Counted from the stretch's first letter, positions 9,233-18,994 are shown. The stretch: DNA of 64,000 bases from Vibrio methylphosphonaticus (GCF_023634655.1 NZ_JAMKMS010000013.1:62001-126000), one strand, 5' to 3'. Notes: a model not told the origin generated them from the sequence alone. Program-made: numbers and translations.

Positions 9233-9856
9233 TTAACCTCGTTGGGTCAATACCTCATCAATAATGCCGTATTCCGCCGCTTGAGCAGCTGACATGAAAT
9301 TATCGCGATCCGTATCTTTTTCAATCACTTCTAGTGGCTGACCTGAGTGCTCAGCAAGTAGCTTATTCAGTTTCTCTTTAATCGTCAGGATTTCTTGTGC
9401 GTGGATTTGAATGTCCGACGCTTGCCCTTGGAAACCACCAAGTGGCTGGTGAATCATAACGCGAGAGTTTGGCAGAGCAAAACGCTTGCCTGGTGCACCA
9501 CCGGCCAATAGGAATGCACCCATTGAACAAGCTTGACCAGTACATAACGTACTTACATTCGGTTTAATGAACTGCATGGTGTCGTAAATTGACATACCCG
9601 CTGTCACACTACCACCTGGTGAATTGATGTATAGGAAGATGTCTTTGTCAGGATTTTCTGATTCTAAGAAAAGCAGTTGGGCAACCACAAGGTTTGCCAT
9701 GTTGTCTTCCACTTGACCCGTCAAGAAAATGATTCGTTCTTTTAGTAATCGCGAGAAAATATCATAAGAGCGTTCACCACGGGAAGTTTGTTCAACAACC
9801 ATAGGTACTAGCGCGTTCATAATTGGCGACATTGCATTTTTTTCTTGGTAACTCAT
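9233..9856 (-). CDS. clpP: ClpP serine protease subunit
   Basis: 207 residues. The Ser-His-Asp catalytic triad is visible: Ser in [14 protein letters not shown], His in [15 protein letters not shown], Asp in [11 protein letters not shown]. ClpP forms a double heptameric chamber in the cytoplasm that degrades polypeptides delivered by ClpX or ClpA. A short N-terminal extension ([19 protein letters not shown]) looks like the usual propeptide. A later in-frame ATG ([10 protein letters not shown]) could be an alternative start. It lies downstream of tig, separated by a hairpin terminator. Confidence 0.97.
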   Translation of the reverse strand: MSYQEKNAMSPIMNALVPMVVEQTSRGERSYDIFSRLLKERIIFLTGQVEDNMANLVVAQLLFLESENPDKDIFLYINSPGGSVTAGMSIYDTMQFIKPNVSTLCTGQACSMGAFLLAGGAPGKRFALPNSRVMIHQPLGGFQGQASDIQIHAQEILTIKEKLNKLLAEHSGQPLEVIEKDTDRDNFMSAAQAAEYGIIDEVLTQRG

Positions 9857-9869
9857 ATTCTTATGTCCC

Positions 9870-9910
9870 TAAAATAAATGGCCCGGATGATAAACATCAT
9901 ACGGACCATT
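9870..9910 (-). terminator. terminator between tig and clpP
   Basis: On the minus strand a 15-bp stem with two G-T-type mismatches (AATGGTCCGTATGAT / ATCATCCGGGCCATT) around a 4-nt loop is followed by TATTTT. It would end, or partly attenuate, the tig transcript before clpP. Confidence 0.65.
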
Positions 9911-9958
9911 GTTAGCAGAGAAGTCGACTCTAAGTCAACCTTCTATACAAGATATTGC

Positions 9959-11263
9959 TTATTGAGCTGGTTGCTGATTCATTAGCTCGTTGAAGCTAAC
10001 TTCTTTATCAGAAACTTGAGCTTTAGCAAGAATCGCATCAATAGCTTGCTCTTCTAGAGCAACGTTGCGCATGTTGTTCATCATTTGCTCGTTTTGCTCG
10101 TAGTAAGCGATAACTTCTGTTGGATCTTCGTATGCCGTTGCCATTTCAGCGATAAGTGCGTTCACTTTCTCATCGCTTGCTTCTAGCTTCTCTGACTTGA
10201 TCACTTCACCAAGAAGAAGACCAACCATTACGCGACGCTTAGCTTGCTCTTCGAACAATTCACGTGGAAGTTGCTCAGCGGCTTCTGGGTTGCCACCGAA
10301 ACGCTGTGCTGCTTGCTGACGTAGGCCAACAATTTCTTGGTCGATAAGTGCAGAAGGAACGTCCATTTCGTTCTCTTTTACTAGACCGTCAAGCGCTTGC
10401 TCTTTGATGCGGTTTTTGATCGCTTGCTTAAGCTCACGTTCCATGTTCTTGCGAACTTCAGCTTTAAGTGCTTCAACACCGCCTTCAGCTACACCGAACT
10501 TAGATACGAACTCGTCAGTTAGCTCAGGAAGCTCACGCGCTTCAACTTTGCTTACTTTGATTGCGAATTTCGCTGCTTTACCTTTTAGGTTTTCAGCGTG
10601 GTAATCTTCTGGGAAGTTTACGTCGATTTCAAATTCCATGCCGGCAGTCTTGCCTTTAACACCGTCTTCAAAACCAGGGATCATGCGACCAGCACCCATC
10701 TCTAGTGGGAAGTTCTCAGCTTTACCGCCTTCGAATTCTTCGCCATCGATAGAACCAACGAAATCGATAGTTACGCGCTTACCGTCTTCTGCTGCTTCTT
10801 CAACTTCTGCCCACGTAGCTTGTTGCTTACGTAGTGTGTCGATCATTTCTTCAACGTCAGAGTCGTTAACTTCAGTTGCTGGCTTTTCAACAACGATGTT
10901 TTCTAGACCTGCTAGTTCAACTTCTGGGTAAACTTCAAACGTTGCAGCAAAAACAAGGTCTTTACCCGCTTCGTTTTCAACTGGAGCGAATGTAGGTGCG
11001 CCCGCTGGGTTGATTTTTTCAGAAACGATTGCTTCGATGAAGTGGCGTTGCATTACTTCGCCCATTACGTCTTGACGTACTGCTTGGCCGTACATTTGCG
11101 CAACCATTTTCATTGGCACTTTGCCTTTACGGAAGCCATCAAAACGACGGTTTTTCGCGATGTTGCGTAGTTCAGCTGTCACTGCATCTTCGATGTTTGC
11201 AGCAGGAACAGTAATGTTTAGACGGCGCTCTAGGCCCTCTAGAGTTTCAACAGTAACTTGCAT
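9959..11263 (-). CDS. tig: trigger factor, ribosome-bound chaperone
   Basis: 434 residues from the ATG at 11263 ([20 protein letters not shown]), the family start; the frame extends to 11287 but the extra residues are not conserved-looking. The ribosome-docking signature is [13 protein letters not shown]. The FKBP-like prolyl isomerase domain is at about 150-245 ([20 protein letters not shown]), followed by the long helical chaperone arms. Trigger factor binds nascent chains at ribosomal protein L23. It is the first gene of the tig-clpP-clpX-lon block. Confidence 0.97.
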   Translation of the reverse strand: MQVTVETLEGLERRLNITVPAANIEDAVTAELRNIAKNRRFDGFRKGKVPMKMVAQMYGQAVRQDVMGEVMQRHFIEAIVSEKINPAGAPTFAPVENEAGKDLVFAATFEVYPEVELAGLENIVVEKPATEVNDSDVEEMIDTLRKQQATWAEVEEAAEDGKRVTIDFVGSIDGEEFEGGKAENFPLEMGAGRMIPGFEDGVKGKTAGMEFEIDVNFPEDYHAENLKGKAAKFAIKVSKVEARELPELTDEFVSKFGVAEGGVEALKAEVRKNMERELKQAIKNRIKEQALDGLVKENEMDVPSALIDQEIVGLRQQAAQRFGGNPEAAEQLPRELFEEQAKRRVMVGLLLGEVIKSEKLEASDEKVNALIAEMATAYEDPTEVIAYYEQNEQMMNNMRNVALEEQAIDAILAKAQVSDKEVSFNELMNQQPAQ

Positions 11264-11799
11264 TCTATAAACCTCAGTTTGGCTCAACTTTAGCTGAGCA
11301 TATGAGCATCCATATCAAGTAAGCGATATAATTATCAGCTCAAACAATACTTCAGCTTCATCCTTGTTAGTGCACTAATGCACCTTCTAAATGGGTATCG
11401 ATAATCATCAAACATGTTTCATGACTACCGGACTAATAAGTGACGTCTTCTTTTTGAAGTAGTACTTCGAAGGCATCTCCAATTAGTCTCAGGACAAAAT
11501 TTCAGACGCGACATTCTAGCGATCTCAATCTATGGTGTCGAGTCGAACTCCAATCAATCGTTGGTTTTGTCACTAATTACTCAACGAAACGAACAAACCG
11601 GCGAGTTTGTTCTCGGTTCCAACCAGAAATGGGGACAATATTGCCATTTTCAAGATAATAAACGTTTTTTTTTGTTAAACCTTTAAAAACGCGAACTAAG
11701 TCCCCTTTCCTAGCTTGCAACCTCTCAGTTCGTATAACTTTTTCGCCACATATTCATCAAATTCGTTAACCTATGCACAAGCGATATGACGGAGGTGCT
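11264..11799. other. divergent intergenic region between tig and dctB
   Basis: About 535 bp without a supported gene. It must hold the tig promoter (minus) and the dctB promoter (plus). A perfect 8-bp inverted repeat (GAACAAAC / GTTTGTTC, 6-bp spacer) lies at 11591-11612 with no T-tract, so it is more operator-like than terminator-like. A run of nine T residues lies around 11667. No -24/-12 sigma-54 element was found upstream of dctB. Confidence 0.5.
11591..11612. promoter_or_regulatory. perfect inverted repeat, possible operator
   Basis: GAACAAAC and its exact reverse complement GTTTGTTC are separated by CGGCGA. It lies 188 bp upstream of the dctB start and about 330 bp upstream of tig. No regulator can be assigned by eye. 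Confidence 0.35.
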
Positions 11800-13593
11800 A
11801 TGCGATTAAAACAGATATTATTCGGCCTATCCGTCCTATTTATTATCCTTTCGGCTTTGGGCGGAAAATGGTATTGGCAACACAACTTCGCTTTGCTTAA
11901 AGACCAGCATGAAAGTTGGCTCAATCGATTTGTTGAAAATATCGATAGCAAACTCGACAAGTACCGCCATATTCCACAACTCTTGTCGCAAGATAAAGAG
12001 TTAGTTGATGCCCTACTCACCCCAAACAACAGTGCTCAGCTTGAAGTCACTAACCGTTATTTATCGCAAGTCAATCATGTTGTGCAAGCCTCTGACACCT
12101 ATCTCATCGATAAGTTTGGTAATACTATTGCTTCGAGCAACTGGCGCCTCAAGCACTCCTTTATTGGTAAAAACTTCGCATTTCGGCCTTACTTTCAACA
12201 AGCAATACGAGGCCAACAAAGTACCTACTTTGCCTTGGGTTCAACCTCGGGACAGCGTGGCTACTATTATTCTTTCCCAGTGACCTATGCTGCTGAGCAT
12301 ATTGGCGTTGTCGTGGTTAAGATGGATCTGTCCACCATAGAACGAAACTGGCAAAGTGATACCAGTATCTATGTGGCCACCGATAATAATCATGTGGTTT
12401 TTATGTCTAGCCAAACAAATTGGCTGTTCCACAGCTTAGCGCCTTTGTCTGCGGGAACGTTGAACAATATTAAGCGCTCAAGGCAGTATCTCTCCACGTC
12501 TATTCCCGATCTTGGGTTTAAGGGGGTATTGACCGCAGACTCAAGTATTATCACCAAGCCAAACCACAATCTGTTCACTCAAAGTTACTTAATGAGCCAA
12601 CGTGACTCGGGCGTCCCCAATCTCACCTTAAGAGTGCTCACGCCACTTTCTACGCTTTACATCGATATTTTGGCATTTGTGTTCATTCTTTTTCTTCTGT
12701 TTGTCACCGCCTATTTAATTATGGTGGTGATTGCGACACGCCAGTCTAAGCATCGACAAATCGAACGCCTTCAAGCAGAAGCCAAGCAAAAGTTGGAATT
12801 TCTAGTGATGGAAAGAACCGCAGAATTACATGTCGAGATTGATGAAAGGGTCAAGACCGAAAAAGCCCTGCGGAAAACACAAGATGAGCTGATACAAGCG
12901 GCAAAGCTGGCGGTACTCGGGCAAATGTCAGCCAGTATTAGCCATGAGCTGAATAATCCACTGGCGGCGATTAGAAGCTTTGCTGAGAATGGTCAGCGGT
13001 TTATCGAAAAACAAAAAATAGACCGTGCGGAAGATAACTTAGCCAGAATTGTGGCATTAACAGAACGCATGGCAAAGATAAGCCAACAACTTAAATCCTT
13101 TGCCAAACGCAGTGACGCTGATGAGTTGTGTGACGTCAGCCTGACACCCATTATTTTTTCCACGCTTGAGTTGATTCAGCCACAATTAAAAACCAGCCAA
13201 GTTGTCCTCAATTACACCGCCAACGAAGAAGAAATTCCGGTGCGGGTCAATCCGATTCAAGTTGAGCAGGTACTGATCAATTTAATCACCAATGCCATTC
13301 AGGCAATGACAACACAAGAAACAAAGCAGCTGGAAATTTCCATTCAACGTTATTCCGCTAATGTTGACATTCATATCGATGATTCAGGCCCAGGGTTAGA
13401 CGATCAGGTCCTTAGTGAGTTATTTGAGCCCTTCTATACCACTAAGGATAATGGGCTCGGGTTAGGACTTTCTATCTCCCAACAGATCATCCAAAACCTC
13501 AACGGGACAATATCAGTGACCCGCTCTCCTCTCGGTGGCGCACGCTTTACCGTATCGCTTCCCACCCGGCACGACACGACAAAGAAGGAATAG
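11800..13593 (+). CDS. dctB: C4-dicarboxylate sensor histidine kinase DctB
   Basis: The start at 11800 is set by GGAGG four bases upstream; the frame runs back to 11773 without such a site. About 597 residues: TM helix at about 5-25, a large periplasmic double-PAS (Cache-like) sensor region with the family patches FGNTIASSN and FAFRPYFQQAIRG, TM helix at about 290-315, a coiled coil, then the kinase core with the H-box SISHELNNPLAAIRSF and the N, G1 and G2 boxes (NLITNAIQAM, DDSGPGL, GLGLGLSIS). DctB senses succinate, malate or fumarate in the periplasm and phosphorylates DctD. It is followed 3 bp later by dctD. Confidence 0.93.
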   Translation: MRLKQILFGLSVLFIILSALGGKWYWQHNFALLKDQHESWLNRFVENIDSKLDKYRHIPQLLSQDKELVDALLTPNNSAQLEVTNRYLSQVNHVVQASDTYLIDKFGNTIASSNWRLKHSFIGKNFAFRPYFQQAIRGQQSTYFALGSTSGQRGYYYSFPVTYAAEHIGVVVVKMDLSTIERNWQSDTSIYVATDNNHVVFMSSQTNWLFHSLAPLSAGTLNNIKRSRQYLSTSIPDLGFKGVLTADSSIITKPNHNLFTQSYLMSQRDSGVPNLTLRVLTPLSTLYIDILAFVFILFLLFVTAYLIMVVIATRQSKHRQIERLQAEAKQKLEFLVMERTAELHVEIDERVKTEKALRKTQDELIQAAKLAVLGQMSASISHELNNPLAAIRSFAENGQRFIEKQKIDRAEDNLARIVALTERMAKISQQLKSFAKRSDADELCDVSLTPIIFSTLELIQPQLKTSQVVLNYTANEEEIPVRVNPIQVEQVLINLITNAIQAMTTQETKQLEISIQRYSANVDIHIDDSGPGLDDQVLSELFEPFYTTKDNGLGLGLSISQQIIQNLNGTISVTRSPLGGARFTVSLPTRHDTTKKE

Positions 13594-13596
13594 CCC

Positions 13597-14937
13597 ATGA
13601 GCCATGTGTTTTTTATCGACGATGAGACCGATATCCGCATCGCTTTACAGCAAAGCTTTGAACTGGCCGATATCAATGCGCAGTGCTTTTCTTCAGTCGA
13701 AGATGCGCTGATCGCTCTGCAACAGCAAACCGCTCCACTGGCGATAATTTCCGATATTCGTCTGCCAGGCTTGTCTGGCATGGATTTGCTCAGAACGATT
13801 ACTCATCAACATCACGCAATTCCGGTTATTTTAATCACCGGACATGGCGACATTTCTATGGCAGTGCAAGCTATCCAAGAAGGCGCCTATGATTTTATTG
13901 AAAAGCCATTCTCTGCCGATCGACTTATTGAGACCACATTGCGTGCCATTGAAAAACAGCAGTTAACGCTAGAAAATGAACGGTTAAAGCAGTCACTAAA
14001 AGTCAGCCAAACACTAGGTCCAAGGATTATCGGCGACACGAATATCATTCAAGAGCTAAGGCAGACTATTACTGCAGTGGCTGACACCAGCGCGGACATT
14101 TTGTTATTTGGTGAAACCGGCACCGGCAAAGAGTTGGTCGCTCGCTCTTTGCATGAGCAAAGCGCGCGACGCGATGCCAATTTTGTCGCCGTCAATTGTG
14201 GCGCTGTCCCCGAAAACCTCATCGAAAGTGAACTCTACGGTCATGAGAAAGGCGCATTTACAGGGGCAGACTCTGCTCGGGTAGGAAAATTTGAACACGC
14301 GCAAGGAGGCACGCTGTTTCTTGATGAAATCGAGTCAATGCCAATACAAGCGCAAATCCGTCTCCTCAGGGTATTACAAGAGAGAGTGATAGAGCGTGTC
14401 GGCTCCAACAATTTAGTCCCTCTCGACATTCGAGTCATTGCTGCCACTAAGGTGGACCTCAAAAAAGCCGCGGCTCAAGGAACCTTCCGAGAGGATCTCT
14501 ATTATCGGCTGAATGTCGTCACGCTGCAGCTTCCTCCACTGAGACAACGCAAAGAAGACATACCCGCACTATTTCATCATTTTTTGTTAGTTGCCGCCGC
14601 TCGTTATGGCAAAGCCTCCAACGCACTTCCCGCGACGGAACTACAAACGTTAATGAGCCAAGATTGGCCAGGAAATGTGAGAGAGTTGCGAAACTGCGCG
14701 GAACGATTTGTCTTGTTAGGAAAGCTGAGTAATTTAGCTGAACCGAATCAAGAGAATGTTGATGCGCCGCTCACCACCCAAGTCGCCGATTTTGAAAAAG
14801 CGCTGATTGAACAAGCGCTAGCAAGCTGTGATGGCAGAATAAACGACACTATGAACGTACTACAAACGGCTCGAAAAACGCTGTACGACAAAATGCAAAA
14901 GTATGGGCTGGATAAAAACGACTACAAAAATGAATAA
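13597..14937 (+). CDS. dctD: sigma-54-dependent response regulator DctD
   Basis: 446 residues in NtrC order: receiver domain with phospho-acceptor D53 in IISDIRLPG, a linker, a AAA+ sigma-54 activation domain (Walker A GETGTGKE, GAFTGA loop in HEKGAFTGADSA, Walker B GTLFLDEIESM), and a C-terminal Fis-type helix-turn-helix (INDTMNVLQTARKTLYDKM). It partners DctB and is expected to activate the -24/-12 promoter found in front of dctP at 18703-18718. Start ATG at 13597, 3 bp after the dctB stop. Confidence 0.95.
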   Translation: MSHVFFIDDETDIRIALQQSFELADINAQCFSSVEDALIALQQQTAPLAIISDIRLPGLSGMDLLRTITHQHHAIPVILITGHGDISMAVQAIQEGAYDFIEKPFSADRLIETTLRAIEKQQLTLENERLKQSLKVSQTLGPRIIGDTNIIQELRQTITAVADTSADILLFGETGTGKELVARSLHEQSARRDANFVAVNCGAVPENLIESELYGHEKGAFTGADSARVGKFEHAQGGTLFLDEIESMPIQAQIRLLRVLQERVIERVGSNNLVPLDIRVIAATKVDLKKAAAQGTFREDLYYRLNVVTLQLPPLRQRKEDIPALFHHFLLVAAARYGKASNALPATELQTLMSQDWPGNVRELRNCAERFVLLGKLSNLAEPNQENVDAPLTTQVADFEKALIEQALASCDGRINDTMNVLQTARKTLYDKMQKYGLDKNDYKNE

Positions 14938-15079
14938 GCTGCTATTCGGCATCAATAGCGCTCTATATTCACCCTACCAACGAGCAAAAAAATAGTGACC
15001 TAAATAAGCTCGAAATCCATTTATCGACTTCTATACTGAAAATAACAGCAACAAGTAATTAACAAAAGAGAGGTCGCGT

Positions 15080-15262
15080 ATGGGTGAAAAAACCACGGTT
15101 CCCGCCATTACCGAGACCATCGAGATTGATGGCGTCTATTATGTTGAGCAACGAGAATACACTGAACGGCGGACTCAGCGTAGCCAACGAGTATTTTATG
15201 AACGTCGCTCACAACCAGATCCACGTACCGCGCATATAAAACATATTGACGAGGAAGTGTAA
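15080..15262 (+). CDS. small charged protein of unknown function
   Basis: 60 residues, starting MGEKTTVPAITETIEIDGVY, with a good ribosome binding site (GAGAGGT, 6 bp before ATG). It is rich in Arg and Glu, has no signal peptide or membrane segment, and contains a segment dense in R/E/Q (REYTERRTQRSQR) likely to be helical. I do not recognise a family. It lies 142 bp downstream of dctD on the same strand; whether it is cotranscribed is unclear. The RBS and internal composition favour a real gene. Confidence 0.6.
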   Translation: MGEKTTVPAITETIEIDGVYYVEQREYTERRTQRSQRVFYERRSQPDPRTAHIKHIDEEV

Positions 15263-15317
15263 TACTCTTCGTCATAAGTTATATGCCTTCATCCACTTGG
15301 CGACTGTGCACTGGCCA

Positions 15318-15359
15318 GTGATAGGTGATAGGTGATAGGTGATAGGTGATAGGTGATAG
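15318..15359. repeat. 7-bp tandem repeat, six copies (GTGATAG)
   Basis: Six exact, uninterrupted copies of GTGATAG. The 7-bp period falls between genes, downstream of the small ORF ending at 15262. Such arrays are prone to slipped-strand length change. Confidence 0.95.
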
Positions 15360-15383
15360 ATTAGACTATTGTGCGCACTGGCC

Positions 15384-15468
15384 TAGTGTACACATTAGCT
15401 TAGCGTACACATTAGCTTAGCGTACACATTAGCTTAGTGTACACATTAGCTTAGCGTACACATTAGCC
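15384..15468. repeat. 17-bp tandem repeat, five copies
   Basis: Five head-to-tail copies of TAGYGTACACATTAGCY differ only at position 4 (C or T) and the last base. The array lies between the 7-bp repeat and the 3' end of dctM (stop at 15532). Confidence 0.95.
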
Positions 15469-15531
15469 TATCAAACATTGACCTTTTATACGTTGGCCTA
15501 TTAGCGCGTCACCTTATCTGTACTTGACCCT

Positions 15532-16893
15532 TTATTTAGTAATGATTTCAGGGCCCATAAGTAGCGTTGGCAACCACGTTGACACCCAAGGGACATAGGT
15601 CACGATAATCAAGAACAAGAACATCACTCCGACCCAAGGCAGCGCGGCTTTCACCACGTTCATCATCGACATTTTCGCCACACCAGCCGTAACAAATAAG
15701 TTTAACCCCACTGGCGGTGTGATCATCCCTATTTCCATATTCACCACCATCATGATCCCTAAATGAATGGGGTCAATACCAAGCGCAATTGCGATTGGAA
15801 ACACCAATGGTGCGACAATAATCAATAGCCCTGAAGGCTCCATAAATTGCCCACCAAGCAATAACAAGATGTTGACGACAATAAGGAATGTGATAGGTCC
15901 AAGCCCTGCTGACAACATCGATTCTGTTATCATTTGGGGAATACGCTCTTCTGTTAACACGTGTTTCAATATCAACGCATTGGCAATAATGAATAGCAGC
16001 ATTATTGTCAGCTTGCCCGCTTCATAGAGCGTGTGTTTGGTATCTTTATGTACAAAGGTCTGCACAACTTTCACGATAACCGGCTTACGATTTTCTTTGT
16101 CAGCAAACGGTCCCATGTCTTTATAAATAAAGTTGGCAATCAGAAATGAATACACAGCGGCTACAGCAGCGGCTTCGGTTGGTGTGAAAATACCGCCATA
16201 AATACCCCCTAAGATGATCACCACCAACAACAAACCCCAGCTTGCATCTTTCGCAGCATCAAAAGCTTCTTTCCAGCCGACAAAAGGTTGTTTAGGCAAT
16301 CCTTTTACTCTTGCAGCAATGTAAATGGCAATCATCAACATTAAACCTGCAAGTAGTCCCGGAATCACCCCACCCAAAAACATTCGTCCTACGGATACAT
16401 CTGTCGCTGCGGCATAAACCACCATCACAATCGAAGGTGGAATCAGTATTCCTAATGTGCCTGCATTACAAATAACGCCAGCAGCAAATTCTTTGGTGTA
16501 GCCATTTTTAATCATCCCGGCAATCACGATACTACCAATCGCAACCACGGTCGCGGGAGACGACCCGGATAGAGCGGCAAACATCATACACGCAACCACC
16601 GACGCCATAGCCAGACCACCACGAAATGACCCGACCATTGCAATAGCGAAACGAATAATGCGTTTCGCCACGCCACCCGTAGACATAAAGCTTGATGCTA
16701 AGATAAAGAACGGGATCGCCAGTAGCGTATAGTGACCGGCAAAAGCATTAAATAGAGTTTGAGCCACGGAGGCTAAAGACGCATCGGAATGCATTAACAA
16801 AAACAAAATGCTCGATAAGCCCAGTGAGATGGCAATTGGCACCCCCACCAGCATGAAGGCTATAACCATTAAAAATAGAAATAAAATCGCCAT
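15532..16893 (-). CDS. dctM: TRAP transporter large permease DctM
   Basis: 453 residues, very hydrophobic, about 12 membrane segments. It has the DctM pattern: SGSSPATVVAIGSIVIAGM, GTLGILIPPSIVMVVYAAATDVSVGRMFLGG, and GMITPPVGLNLFVTAGV near the end. DctM is the main sodium-coupled channel of TRAP systems; it takes C4-dicarboxylates delivered by DctP, together with DctQ. It lies 3 bp downstream of dctQ in the dctPQM operon. Confidence 0.95.
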   Translation of the reverse strand: MAILFLFLMVIAFMLVGVPIAISLGLSSILFLLMHSDASLASVAQTLFNAFAGHYTLLAIPFFILASSFMSTGGVAKRIIRFAIAMVGSFRGGLAMASVVACMMFAALSGSSPATVVAIGSIVIAGMIKNGYTKEFAAGVICNAGTLGILIPPSIVMVVYAAATDVSVGRMFLGGVIPGLLAGLMLMIAIYIAARVKGLPKQPFVGWKEAFDAAKDASWGLLLVVIILGGIYGGIFTPTEAAAVAAVYSFLIANFIYKDMGPFADKENRKPVIVKVVQTFVHKDTKHTLYEAGKLTIMLLFIIANALILKHVLTEERIPQMITESMLSAGLGPITFLIVVNILLLLGGQFMEPSGLLIIVAPLVFPIAIALGIDPIHLGIMMVVNMEIGMITPPVGLNLFVTAGVAKMSMMNVVKAALPWVGVMFLFLIIVTYVPWVSTWLPTLLMGPEIITK

Positions 16894-16896
16894 AGG

Positions 16897-17583
16897 TTAC
16901 TGCCCCTTATCCTTGGTATTGTCTAGCGTGTCAGCCTTGTCAAAGGCATTGCCATTCGCCATTTCAGCCTTCAGCGCTTCCAAATCTTCTTCCGCTTCAT
17001 GACCTGCAATCATGCGATCCATTTTTCCTGTTAGTACTTGATAAGCAACATGCAAGAAACGATAGGTCAGCATTGCCATTCCGATTGGCAGCGCCATATA
17101 CGGGATGAATCGAGGCAGTTTTTCGTAGCGTTCGCCCTCGTTAAGCCAGTCAGCTAGAAACTGAAACATTTCAGGCATAGGAATATCATCGGTTTCATAC
17201 CACGCTCGCTCGGTGACAAACGGATACCAGTAATTCCAAGAACCGATCAACAATAATATCGAAAACGCTAAACAGCTCAGTACCGCGATAATCGCACATG
17301 TCTTACGCCACTTAACGGACACCATATTGATGATGACGTCCACGCCAATATGAAAATGTTTTTTAACCCCATACGATGCGCCAACCAGTACCATCCACGC
17401 GAACATAAAGACGGTTAATTCAAGCGCCCAAAGAATATTATCGTTAAACACATAACGAGAAATAACATTGGCAAACGTCAGCAGCGTCATCGCACCAAGA
17501 AAAAAGGCAATCAGCACTTCTTCAAATGCATCGGTCAGCTTACCGATTTTTGCGGTTATTGATTGTTCCATGTGAACCATCAC
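16897..17583 (-). CDS. dctQ: TRAP transporter small permease DctQ
   Basis: 228 residues with four membrane helices (segments around LIAFFLGAMTLLTFANVISRY, LTVFMFAWMVLVGASYGV, TCAIIAVLSCLAFSILLLIG, and LPIGMAMLTYRFLHVAYQVL). It has the family's HFHIGVDVI motif and a charged C-terminal tail. It pairs with DctM in the membrane. The frame allows a start at 17583 or, one codon on, at 17580, or at the ATG (MEQSITAKIG) at 17571. It lies 65 bp after dctP. Confidence 0.93.
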   Translation of the reverse strand: MMVHMEQSITAKIGKLTDAFEEVLIAFFLGAMTLLTFANVISRYVFNDNILWALELTVFMFAWMVLVGASYGVKKHFHIGVDVIINMVSVKWRKTCAIIAVLSCLAFSILLLIGSWNYWYPFVTERAWYETDDIPMPEMFQFLADWLNEGERYEKLPRFIPYMALPIGMAMLTYRFLHVAYQVLTGKMDRMIAGHEAEEDLEALKAEMANGNAFDKADTLDNTKDKGQ

Positions 17584-17648
17584 TTTTTATAAATAGGAGA
17601 AGGGAGCTAGACCCTGCGTGGACAAGACCTAGCTTAGTTTTGATGGTA

Positions 17649-18647
17649 TTACTGTTGATTCGATGCCAGTGCAGCATCTATCAGCTCTGAGCCGATATCT
17701 TTCTCAAACTTCGCCCATACTGGTTGCAGAGCTTCCACCCACAACTGGCGCTGTTCTGGTGTTAACGTTCGAACTTCCCCACCCGCTTCAATGATGTTGT
17801 TTTTGTTCGCTAAATTAACCTGACTGGACTCCGCATTACGTGTCTCGGTCACTTCTTGGATGATCGTACCTAACTGATCACGAACGTCATCAGGTAGACC
17901 TTTCCAAAAATCATTCGACGTCACAACAAGGTAATCCAAAATTCCGTGGTTAGTCTCAGTCACACCGTCTTGGACTTCAAAAAACTTTTTGCCGTAGATG
18001 TTGGACCATGTGTTCTCTTGCCCATCAATAACTTTGGTTTGTAAGCCGCCGTACACTTCTTTAAACGACATTTTTTGCGGGTTCGCTCCAAGCTGTTCAA
18101 ACTGTGCCACTAATACATCGGATGCCTGAACGCGGAATTTTAACCCTTTGGCATCTTCTGGCACTAATAACGGTTTGTTTGCTGACATTTGCTTCATACC
18201 GTTATGCCAAAAAGCCAGACCTTGCAGACCTCGACGCTTCATTGCATTTTTTAATTTGTCACCCGATTCTGAGTTCTGGAATCGGTCTACAGCGTTCACG
18301 TCTTCAAATAGAAAAGGGAGATCAAAAATGCGGTATTTCTTCGTGAACTTCTCAAACTTGGACAATGATGGCGCCGCCAGTTGCACATCGCCATTTAGCA
18401 TCGCTTCAAGCACTTTATTGTCATCATAAAGCGTCGAGTTAGGGAAAACCTGCATACACGCCTTGCCGTTCATCTCGGTATTCACACGCTCTTCAAGTAA
18501 AGATGCTGCTATGCCTTTTGGGTGTTTGTCGGTATTCGTTACGTGACTAAACTTAATAACAATTTCACCCGGATCGCAATTAGCCGCCGCATTGAAACTC
18601 GCAACAGACAGGATGGAAACCGTAAGTAGGGATAGAGGCTTTAACAT
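17649..18647 (-). CDS. dctP: TRAP C4-dicarboxylate-binding periplasmic protein DctP
   Basis: 332 residues with a signal peptide (LSLLTVSILSVASFNAAA). Family marks include VIKFSHVTNTDKHPKG at the mature N-terminus, the conserved arginine region GLKFRVQASDVLVAQFEQLGA that binds the substrate carboxylate, and KVIDGQENTWSNIYGKKFFEVQ. DctP captures dicarboxylates such as succinate, malate and fumarate in the periplasm and hands them to DctQM. AAGGAG lies 7 bases before the ATG. It is the first gene of dctPQM, behind a sigma-54 promoter. Confidence 0.95.
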   Translation of the reverse strand: MLKPLSLLTVSILSVASFNAAANCDPGEIVIKFSHVTNTDKHPKGIAASLLEERVNTEMNGKACMQVFPNSTLYDDNKVLEAMLNGDVQLAAPSLSKFEKFTKKYRIFDLPFLFEDVNAVDRFQNSESGDKLKNAMKRRGLQGLAFWHNGMKQMSANKPLLVPEDAKGLKFRVQASDVLVAQFEQLGANPQKMSFKEVYGGLQTKVIDGQENTWSNIYGKKFFEVQDGVTETNHGILDYLVVTSNDFWKGLPDDVRDQLGTIIQEVTETRNAESSQVNLANKNNIIEAGGEVRTLTPEQRQLWVEALQPVWAKFEKDIGSELIDAALASNQQ

Positions 18648-18702
18648 TCTTATTCTCCTTGGATTGAAGCAGTCCCTTCAATGGGTACTGATACTTCTAT
18701 AG

Positions 18703-18718
18703 AGCAAATAGAATGCCA
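18703..18718 (-). promoter_or_regulatory. sigma-54 (-24/-12) promoter of dctPQM
   Basis: On the minus strand the sequence reads TGGCATTCTATTTGCT, matching the sigma-54 consensus TGGCAYR-N4-TTGCW with the correct spacing between the GG and GC pairs. The start codon of dctP is 56 bp downstream. The neighbouring dctD encodes a sigma-54 activator, so both sides of the regulatory pair are in view. Confidence 0.85.
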
Positions 18719-18800
18719 ACCAACAAATAACCTTTACTTTTAATTACTTAGGTCAAAAAACTCATCAAAACATCGAAGTAGACAAAGAGAATGGGGGGGA

Positions 18801-18844
18801 AATGACCCATTAATTACCTTACAAAGGGTAAACAATGACTCATT
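18801..18844. promoter_or_regulatory. paired near-palindromes upstream of the dctP promoter (candidate DctD sites)
   Basis: AATGACCCATT (18801-18811) and AATGACTCATT (18834-18844) are two copies of a near-palindrome (AATGA-Y-TCATT) with centres 33 bp, about three helical turns, apart. An imperfect TTACC / GGTAA inverted repeat lies between them. They sit about 85-140 bp upstream of the -24/-12 element, the usual position of enhancer sites. Assignment to DctD is inference. Confidence 0.45.
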
Positions 18845-18994
18845 TTATAGAAAAGAAAACGCGTGGGTCGCGACAAATGGTGAGCAATAAACCTTAGTCA
18901 TTTTCAAGCTGTTGTTTGAATCAAGGACGCGGCTTCATCGATAACCAGCGTATTCCACTATTCGTTACTCTCTTAAAAAAGGGAATAACGAATA

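Noticed and set aside
15318..15468. Possible CRISPR array
   Set aside because: Units are directly head-to-tail with no unique spacers and are too short; no cas genes anywhere in the window.
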